Assembly (NCBI RefSeq): GCF_028618435.1
Contig: NZ_JAQISW010000005.1
Span: 1 to 64,000, forward strand
Source: Bartonella sp. MM73XJBT.G
GTDB lineage: Bacteria > Pseudomonadota > Alphaproteobacteria > Rhizobiales > Rhizobiaceae
Length of the DNA stretch: 64,000 bases
Direction: 5' to 3'
Shown here one piece after another: positions 58,187-64,000 of this stretch. Under the pieces are notes generated by a model, which made no database searches, was not told the DNA's origin, and worked only from the letters and a program-made list of their open reading frames with translations. Numbering within the stretch: position 1 is the stretch's first letter; every line of letters starts with the position of its first letter. A program made the position numbers and the translations under genes.

Positions 58187-58978
58187 TCATTTTAGAAGTT
58201 CCCAGAAACTTATACATCCATTATTGATTGCATCAATCCGCGGTGAAAAAGCGTGACGACTACCTTCATGCATAACCAATGCTGGCAATATAGACAGGGC
58301 TGCTCTGCTCCCCCGTTTTGCGTAAAACAAAAGACGAACTGCCGGTGTTGTTGCGCGTGCATGAATGGGAATGATACAGATACCACCAAAGCGGCCTTCT
58401 AAGGCATGTAAGATATCCGCTAGTGACTGTGGACGCGCAATGAGCCCTAAATATCCACCCGGCTTAACGATAGCTGCTGCACTTCGTAACCAATGATCAA
58501 ACATCGCTTCCGACATAACATGTGCATCAGATTTTTGTTTATCCGGTGTTTTGCGATCAACAGGATTGTTAAAAGGTGGATTCATAATCGCAAAATCAAA
58601 AAAATTGTCCACCAATCCTGCTTCTAAACGATTTTTCCCTTTCAAAGTAACATCTGCTTCTAACAAACAAATTCGCTCAGCTAATTTTTCATTCTGTTTG
58701 AGCAGAAGCGTTTTTTGTGCGTAAGATACCATAAAAGATGAACGCTCAACCAATGTAACGTGAACTTGCAAACAACGCGAAGCAACGGCTAACCCTGCTG
58801 CTCCAGCTCCCGCCCCTAAATCAACAACCTTTCCCTTTAAATTAGTGGGGACCAAGCTGGCTAATAACATAGCATCCATTCCAGAACGATGACCGTGTTT
58901 ATAGGGTTGAACCAAATAAAATTTCCCGCGATGAAAACTGTCAATTGTTTCACTAATCTGATTCGTTGTTTTATCCAT
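58187..58978 (-). CDS. TrmN6/YfiC-like N6-adenine tRNA methyltransferase
   Basis: The 263-residue SAM-dependent methyltransferase has motif I in KVVDLGAGAGAAGLAVASR and the N6-adenine catalytic NPPFNNP at about residue 134. N-terminal features (FHRGKFYLVQPYKHGHRSGMDAMLLA) match the TrmN6 family, which methylates A37 of tRNA-Val. It diverges from ispB, as in many Rhizobiales genomes, with 255 bp between start codons and nothing else visible there. Confidence 0.85.
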   Translation of the reverse strand: MDKTTNQISETIDSFHRGKFYLVQPYKHGHRSGMDAMLLASLVPTNLKGKVVDLGAGAGAAGLAVASRCLQVHVTLVERSSFMVSYAQKTLLLKQNEKLAERICLLEADVTLKGKNRLEAGLVDNFFDFAIMNPPFNNPVDRKTPDKQKSDAHVMSEAMFDHWLRSAAAIVKPGGYLGLIARPQSLADILHALEGRFGGICIIPIHARATTPAVRLLFYAKRGSRAALSILPALVMHEGSRHAFSPRIDAINNGCISFWELLK

Positions 58979-59233
58979 TTAAAAGCCTAATGTTCATTAT
59001 AAACTGAACTTTTCTTATCAATGACGCCTTAAATAAGGCTGTTGCAATTTTTTTCCTACCTCTCATAGAAACAATATTATACAAGCTTTTAAAATATACT
59101 CTTGCACAGATCATCCAAAATCTGCACTTCAAAGCAACATCAAAAGCTTGAGTCAAAACAAAACCCCCTTTATGCTATTTAAGAAAATAGAATTCATAGA
59201 TGTCCATTGCAATACTCTAGGAGTCAACATATT

Positions 59234-60250
59234 GTGAGTGTAGCCACAAAATTAGATCAAACACAAAATAACCAAACAGCCCTCCAATCTCTCATTCGTC
59301 TTACAAAAGATGATATGAAGCGCGTCAATCAATTTACCCTCTCTATGGCAAAATCAGAGGTTGAGATGATCCCTGAGATTTCCAATTACCTTATTTCATC
59401 AGGAGGAAAACGGTTGCGCCCAATGATCACATTAGCTTCTGCTCATATGTTCGGCTATCAATATGACGGGCATATAAGGCTTGCAACAGCCGTTGAGTTT
59501 ATGCACACAGCAACCTTGTTACATGATGATGTGATTGATGAAAGTGATTTACGGCGTGGAAAATCTACAGCGCGAATGATTTGGGGAAATCAAGCCAGTG
59601 TTCTTGTTGGAGACTTCCTTTTAGGACAAGCTTTTAAAATGATGGTCGATGTTGGCTCCATAGAGGCGCTCTCTGTCTTAGCCAATGCTGCTGCAATTAT
59701 TGCTGAAGGAGAAGTTATGCAACTTTCCGCCGCAAAAAATATCAAAACCAGCCCTTCAGACTATCTAAAAATCATCAATGCAAAAACAGCAGCACTTTTT
59801 TCAGCGGCTGCTGAAGTAGGCCCCATTATTGCTGGCTATGGAAATGAAGAACGTTCTGCATTACGTGATTATGGAACATCTTTAGGACTAGCTTTCCAAT
59901 TGATTGATGATGCTCTTGACTATAGTGGTAGTGCTCAAAACTTGGGAAAAAATATAGGGGACGATTTTAGGGAAGGAAAGATCACAATGCCTGTAATTCT
60001 TGCATATGAACGTGGAAATATGGGTGAAAAGGCTTTCTGGAAAGAAGCACTTGAGGATGGCAACAACAATAATGAAGCCTTCGTACACGCGCAACACTTA
60101 ATGGAGAAATATAATAGTGTCACAGATACCATAGAAAAAGCACGCATCTATGGAAAAAATGCAATTGATTCTCTTATTCCCATGAATGAAAATCCTGCTT
60201 ATAATGCTCTCGTTGAAGCCGTTGAATTTTGCATTGCACGCGTAAACTGA
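59234..60250 (+). CDS. ispB: Polyprenyl (octaprenyl/decaprenyl) diphosphate synthase
   Basis: The 338-residue all-trans polyprenyl synthase has both Asp-rich motifs, LLHDDVIDESDLRRG and FQLIDDALDYSG, and the SGGKRLRPMI segment. It elongates farnesyl diphosphate to the ubiquinone side chain used by UbiA. Residues before the first Asp-rich motif are of normal size for long-chain synthases. I chose the GTG at 59234, with AGGAG 10 nt upstream, rather than a TTG at 59207. The chain length (C40 or C50) cannot be read by eye. Confidence 0.93.
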   Translation: MSVATKLDQTQNNQTALQSLIRLTKDDMKRVNQFTLSMAKSEVEMIPEISNYLISSGGKRLRPMITLASAHMFGYQYDGHIRLATAVEFMHTATLLHDDVIDESDLRRGKSTARMIWGNQASVLVGDFLLGQAFKMMVDVGSIEALSVLANAAAIIAEGEVMQLSAAKNIKTSPSDYLKIINAKTAALFSAAAEVGPIIAGYGNEERSALRDYGTSLGLAFQLIDDALDYSGSAQNLGKNIGDDFREGKITMPVILAYERGNMGEKAFWKEALEDGNNNNEAFVHAQHLMEKYNSVTDTIEKARIYGKNAIDSLIPMNENPAYNALVEAVEFCIARVN

Positions 60251-60344
60251 TTCTTTGCAAGAATCACAATATTTTTCAAAAAAGTAATGAGATATGATTT
60301 ATAAACGATACAATCGATTGATTATCTTGAAAAGGATTAGCTCC

Positions 60345-62039
60345 ATGTGCTCTTCAGTGCTATCCCGATTTTTTACCCTCTTTATCGTGGGTATCATGCT
60401 GATGCCATCCGCCACTTACAGTAAAATAAACACTGCGACTCACACAAGCTCATTTGCAGGTGCTTATTTAGCGGGAAGGGTTGCAAATCACGAAAATAAA
60501 ACAGATCTTGCGATCAATTATTTTAAACAGGCACTCGTTTATCAACCTGATAATATTGAAACACAAAAAGAACTCCTTGAAGCTATGCTCTCTGTGGGAG
60601 CCTTTAAAGAGGCTGTGCAACAAGCCAAAAAACTCAAAGAACAAGGTGTTATAACTCCCTTTGTTTCCTTAACATTGTCAATAGAAAGTCTCATTAAAAA
60701 AGACTATAAGGATGCCAAGCTTCTTCTACAATTAAAAGAACCTCCCATAGCCAATAACCCAATACCTGAACTCATCGGTGCTTGGGTTACTTTTGGATCT
60801 GGACAAAAATCTCAAGCAATTGCTGATCTTAAGAAGCTCAAAGGTCCTGTCTGGTATGAGCTTTTTATATCTTATCATCTAGCACTTATGAGCGATCTTG
60901 CAGAACAACCACAGGATGCAAAAAAATATTTTATTAAAGCACTGAATAACAAACAAGGGACTCTTATCGCTCCTAATACCTATGAACGTATTGTAATAGC
61001 CTATGCCTCATTCCAACTGCGCCATAATATGCGTAAACAAGCTCTTCAGACAATCCAGCATGGCGAACAAATGTTGTCAGCTCGAGAAGTTTTCAAAAAG
61101 TTTCGAGAAAAAATTGAAAAAAATGCTTTCTTAGAAAGGTTGATTAACACACCTCAACAAGGAGCGGCCGAGGTGTTGTATAATTTTGGAACAGCTCTCA
61201 ACCATAAAAACTCAGGGTCCATAGCACGTATTTTTAAACAATTATCTTTCGCTTTATATCCCCAGAATGACGCAACACTGTTTCAGCTCGCACATATTTC
61301 TGCTAAATTGGATGATCCTCATCAAGCCATTAAACTTTATCGCGCATTATCCCCTAAATCTCCTTATTATAAAGATGGACAAATTCATCTTGCATTCCTT
61401 CTTGCCAATAACAACAATTACAAAGAAGCAATAAAACTATTAACGTTATTAAATAAAAAATTTCCCAATGATCGTAATATTTTGATAACGCTTGTTGCTT
61501 TTTACATGCAGGATCATAAATTTCTCGAAGCTGCTAAAACTCTAGACTATACTATTGCCCAGATAAAGAACTTTCAGCAAGACGATTGGAAACTTTTTTA
61601 TCAGCGTGGTATTGCTTTTGAGCGTTTAAAACAATGGCCAAAAGCGGAAATTGATTTGCGAAAAGCCCTTGATTTTTTTCCAAACCAACCGCAGGTTCTG
61701 AACTATTTAGCCTATTCGCTTGTAGAGCGAGGTGAGAAGCTTAAAGAATCGCTCCATATGTTGCAAAAAGCTTCTGCTTTGCAAGCTCACAACAGTCATA
61801 TTCTTGATTCTTTAGGGTGGGCTTATTATAAATTAAAAGAATACGACAAAGCCGTCCAAATATTGGAAAATGCTGTCAGATTACAACCTGAAGACCCAAC
61901 ATTGAATGATCATTTAGGCGATGCCTATTGGAAAGTTGGACGTAAACGTGAAGCAATATTTCAATGGAATCACGCAATTGACGGAAAACCAGAAAATTCT
62001 AAACAAATTCAAGAAAAATTGAAATTTGGCTTGCAATAA
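60345..62039 (+). CDS. Exported tetratricopeptide-repeat protein
   Basis: The 564-residue product starts with a signal peptide (MCSSVLSRFFTLFIVGIML ... ATYS) and consists of TPR-like helix pairs from residue 45 to the end; the clearest units are near the C-terminus (SHILDSLGWAYYKLKEYDKAVQIL and PTLNDHLGDAYWKVGRKREA). It is probably periplasmic or attached to a membrane and acts as a scaffold. The ATG at 60345 follows AAAAGGA, better than the upstream ATG at 60294. It lies between ispB and glyQ in the same direction, an order conserved in Rhizobiales. The precise role is unknown. Confidence 0.85.
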   Translation: MCSSVLSRFFTLFIVGIMLMPSATYSKINTATHTSSFAGAYLAGRVANHENKTDLAINYFKQALVYQPDNIETQKELLEAMLSVGAFKEAVQQAKKLKEQGVITPFVSLTLSIESLIKKDYKDAKLLLQLKEPPIANNPIPELIGAWVTFGSGQKSQAIADLKKLKGPVWYELFISYHLALMSDLAEQPQDAKKYFIKALNNKQGTLIAPNTYERIVIAYASFQLRHNMRKQALQTIQHGEQMLSAREVFKKFREKIEKNAFLERLINTPQQGAAEVLYNFGTALNHKNSGSIARIFKQLSFALYPQNDATLFQLAHISAKLDDPHQAIKLYRALSPKSPYYKDGQIHLAFLLANNNNYKEAIKLLTLLNKKFPNDRNILITLVAFYMQDHKFLEAAKTLDYTIAQIKNFQQDDWKLFYQRGIAFERLKQWPKAEIDLRKALDFFPNQPQVLNYLAYSLVERGEKLKESLHMLQKASALQAHNSHILDSLGWAYYKLKEYDKAVQILENAVRLQPEDPTLNDHLGDAYWKVGRKREAIFQWNHAIDGKPENSKQIQEKLKFGLQ

Positions 62040-62159
62040 ACAACGATGCTTGACCACAAGCACATGAAATAATAGACAATGATAGAGGCAGAAACTCCTT
62101 TGGTTGCTGTCTGTTAGTTAAATATTAAAAAGAGTATAACGTATTAAAGAGTATAAAGT

Positions 62160-63101
62160 GTGAAACTGCCTGAACATCTTAATCCCAAACGTTCTTTTCA
62201 GGGACTTATCTTAACTTTGCAAAATTATTGGGCTCATTATGGGTGTGCAATTTTGCAACCTTATGATATGGAGGTTGGAGCTGGAACTTTTCATCCCTCC
62301 ACCACACTGCGCTCTCTGGGACCACGCCCTTGGAAAGTGGCTTACGTCCAACCTTCTCGACGCCCAACAGATGGGCGATATGGTAAAAATCCAAATCGCT
62401 TACAGCACTATTATCAATTTCAAGTCCTTCTCAAACCCTCGCCCTCCAATTTACAAGAGCTTTATATTAAATCGCTACAAGCGATTGGTCTTGATACAAA
62501 ACTTCATGATATCCGTTTTGTTGAAGACGATTGGGAAAGTCCAACGCTTGGAGCTTGGGGACTGGGATGGGAGTGTTGGTGTGATGGAATGGAAATTTCT
62601 CAATTTACTTATTTTCAACAGGTTTGTGGCATTGAATGTGCTCCAGTTTCAGGAGAACTCACCTATGGGCTTGAACGTCTAGCAATGTATATCCAAGGGA
62701 TTGATAATGTCTATGATCTTAACTTTAATGGTTTAGAGAGAGAAAATAAAATAAGTTATAAAGATATTTTTCTACAGGCAGAACAAGAATATTCATATTA
62801 TAACTTCGAATTTGCTGATACAAAACTGCTCCATCAGCATTTTATCGATGCCGAACACGAATGCAATGCGCTTCTTGATGCAGGAAAACCTAATAAAGAA
62901 AATGCATTCCATCGCTGTGTTTTTCCTGCCTATGATCAATGTATTAAAGCGAGCCATATCTTTAATCTTTTACAAGCACGTGGCGTTATCTCTGTAACTG
63001 AACGACAAAATTATATTCTTCGCGTTCGTGATCTCGCACGCCGTTGTGGGGAAGCCTTCTTACTCACAGAAGCTGGACAAATATATACTGGAGAAGCCTA
63101 A
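62160..63101 (+). CDS. glyQ: Glycyl-tRNA synthetase alpha subunit
   Basis: The 313-residue catalytic subunit of the alpha2beta2 GlyRS has the characteristic [43 protein letters not shown] and [12 protein letters not shown]-type segments. It charges tRNA-Gly with glycine together with GlyS. The start is GTG at 62160. Its stop codon overlaps the glyS start (TAATG), so the subunits are made in a coupled way. Confidence 0.97.
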   Translation: MKLPEHLNPKRSFQGLILTLQNYWAHYGCAILQPYDMEVGAGTFHPSTTLRSLGPRPWKVAYVQPSRRPTDGRYGKNPNRLQHYYQFQVLLKPSPSNLQELYIKSLQAIGLDTKLHDIRFVEDDWESPTLGAWGLGWECWCDGMEISQFTYFQQVCGIECAPVSGELTYGLERLAMYIQGIDNVYDLNFNGLERENKISYKDIFLQAEQEYSYYNFEFADTKLLHQHFIDAEHECNALLDAGKPNKENAFHRCVFPAYDQCIKASHIFNLLQARGVISVTERQNYILRVRDLARRCGEAFLLTEAGQIYTGEA

Positions 63102-64000
63102 TGTCTGATCTTCTTCTTGAGCTTTTCAGTGAAGAAATCCCTGCACGTATGCAACGAAAAGCTGCTGCTGATCTTAAAAAAGCTGTTACAGATCAACTTG
63201 AGAATGCTGGATTGACCTATAAAGCTGCTCGTGAATACTGGACCCCTCGTCGGCTAACATTGGACATACGCGGACTTTCTATACGCTCAAAAGATATCCA
63301 TGAGGAACGCAAAGGTCCCAGTACAAAATCACCACAGAATGCAATTGATGGTTTTCTCCGTGCAACGGGGCTTAACGATATTTCTGAAGCGCAGATTGGA
63401 CATGATGATAAAAAAGGTGATTTTTATATTGCTAAAATTGTAAAAAAAGGCAGGGCAGCAGAAGAAATTATTGCCGATATTTTACCAGATATTATCCGCA
63501 ACTTTCCGTGGCCAAAATCTATGCGTTGGGGAAAAGATTCCACAAAAAGTGGTGCTCTAAGGTGGATTCGGCCTTTACAAAATATTCTTTGCGTCTTCGG
63601 ACCAGAAATTGGTGAAACGCATGTTATCCCGTTTACTATTGGTTCTCTTGAAAGTAACAATCTCACTTATGGTCATCGTTTTTTAAGTGACGGAAAACCA
63701 ATCCAAGTTCGCCGCTTTGATGATTATGTGATGCAACTTGAAACCCATAAAGTCATTCTGGATGCCGAAAGACGAAAGAATATTATTTTAGCGGATGCCC
63801 AAAATCTTTGTTTTGCAAACGGTTTAGAACTGGTTCAAGATAATCTCCTCTTAGAAGAAGTTACGGGTCTTGTTGAATGGCCTGTTATTCTTATGGGTGA
63901 TTTTGACAAATCATTCCTTGATATTCCTCCAGAAATTATTCGCTTGACCATTCGAGCCAATCAAAAATGTTTTGTTACCCGCAAACAAGGAGAAAAGGTA
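63101..64000 (+). CDS. glyS: Glycyl-tRNA synthetase beta subunit, N-terminal part (3' end outside window)
   Basis: The first 300 residues are visible, beginning [18 protein letters not shown], the standard GlyS start, with [26 protein letters not shown]-type ([12 protein letters not shown]) and [14 protein letters not shown] segments in order. The beta subunit binds tRNA-Gly and is normally about 690-700 residues long, so more than half lies outside. The frame is open to the right edge. Confidence 0.96.
   Translation, partial: MSDLLLELFSEEIPARMQRKAAADLKKAVTDQLENAGLTYKAAREYWTPRRLTLDIRGLSIRSKDIHEERKGPSTKSPQNAIDGFLRATGLNDISEAQIGHDDKKGDFYIAKIVKKGRAAEEIIADILPDIIRNFPWPKSMRWGKDSTKSGALRWIRPLQNILCVFGPEIGETHVIPFTIGSLESNNLTYGHRFLSDGKPIQVRRFDDYVMQLETHKVILDAERRKNIILADAQNLCFANGLELVQDNLLLEEVTGLVEWPVILMGDFDKSFLDIPPEIIRLTIRANQKCFVTRKQGEKV

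Noticed and set aside
62239-62682. 147-codon plus-strand frame
   Set aside because: Shifted frame inside glyQ, which has all family motifs in its own frame.

Overview
The window is AT-rich alphaproteobacterial chromosome and most resembles Bartonella. The basis is the Rhizobiales-type gene order (mucR/sufE/DUF5330/peptidoglycan-binding protein; dnaJ-fabI-aroC-ribB-xseB-dxs-tlyA-rRNA methyltransferase; ispB-TPR-glyQ-glyS), a CcrM methylase, an IalB-family secreted protein, and wide, decaying intergenic spaces full of gene relics. The genus assignment comes from recognising protein families and gene order, not from a database search.

Layout. 1-1890: right end of a prophage or phage-like island: the tail of a YqaJ-type recombination exonuclease, a small ORF, a tyrosine integrase and a tRNA-Gln whose 3' end faces the integrase, so it is the likely attachment site. 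2762-9856: sodB, oligopeptidase B, the MucR regulator preceded by a very AT-rich tract, sufE, a DUF5330 protein and a membrane-anchored peptidoglycan-binding protein. 9857-11608: a 1.75 kb relic zone. 11609-19916: ppdK, dsbA-like, DUF721/dciA-like, mutY, ccrM and a HAD phosphatase. 19917-23987: a 4 kb accessory island with a decayed second copy of the prophage small-ORF/integrase module, a relic of a dispersed repeat family, a protein-like gene fragment, and three tandem paralogous genes for small secreted proteins with glycine-rich hydrophobic C-termini. 23988-38144: thrC, an M16 peptidase, a large membrane PAS-GGDEF-EAL protein with eroded catalytic motifs, yqgE, a DsbD N-domain protein, the ispH-thrB-rnhA operon, ctaB, an IalB-family gene and tldD. 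38625-47245: a nearly continuous minus-strand block from dnaJ to the 23S rRNA methyltransferase covering fatty-acid, aromatic, riboflavin and isoprenoid synthesis. 47577-64000: pdxH, ubiA, purD, a DUF6101-like gene, the rnhB-tsaC-FAD oxidase operon, ispE, an S49 peptidase, trmN6-like, ispB, a TPR protein, glyQ and the start of glyS.

The core genes are ordinary housekeeping. Isoprenoid metabolism is notable: dxs, ispE, ispH, ispB, ubiA and ctaB together run from the MEP pathway to the ubiquinone side chain and heme O. thrB and thrC complete threonine synthesis from homoserine.

The least explained content is (1) the three-gene secreted family at 21861-23325 and its relic-rich island; (2) a dispersed repeat family, with at least five diverged copies near 10.9, 17.3, 20.8, 30.2 and 38.4 kb, each an AT-rich leader of about 100 nt followed by a short ORF that is open only in the first and last copies; and (3) the decayed integrase module at 20.0-20.5 kb that is collinear with the intact one at 0.4-0.9 kb.
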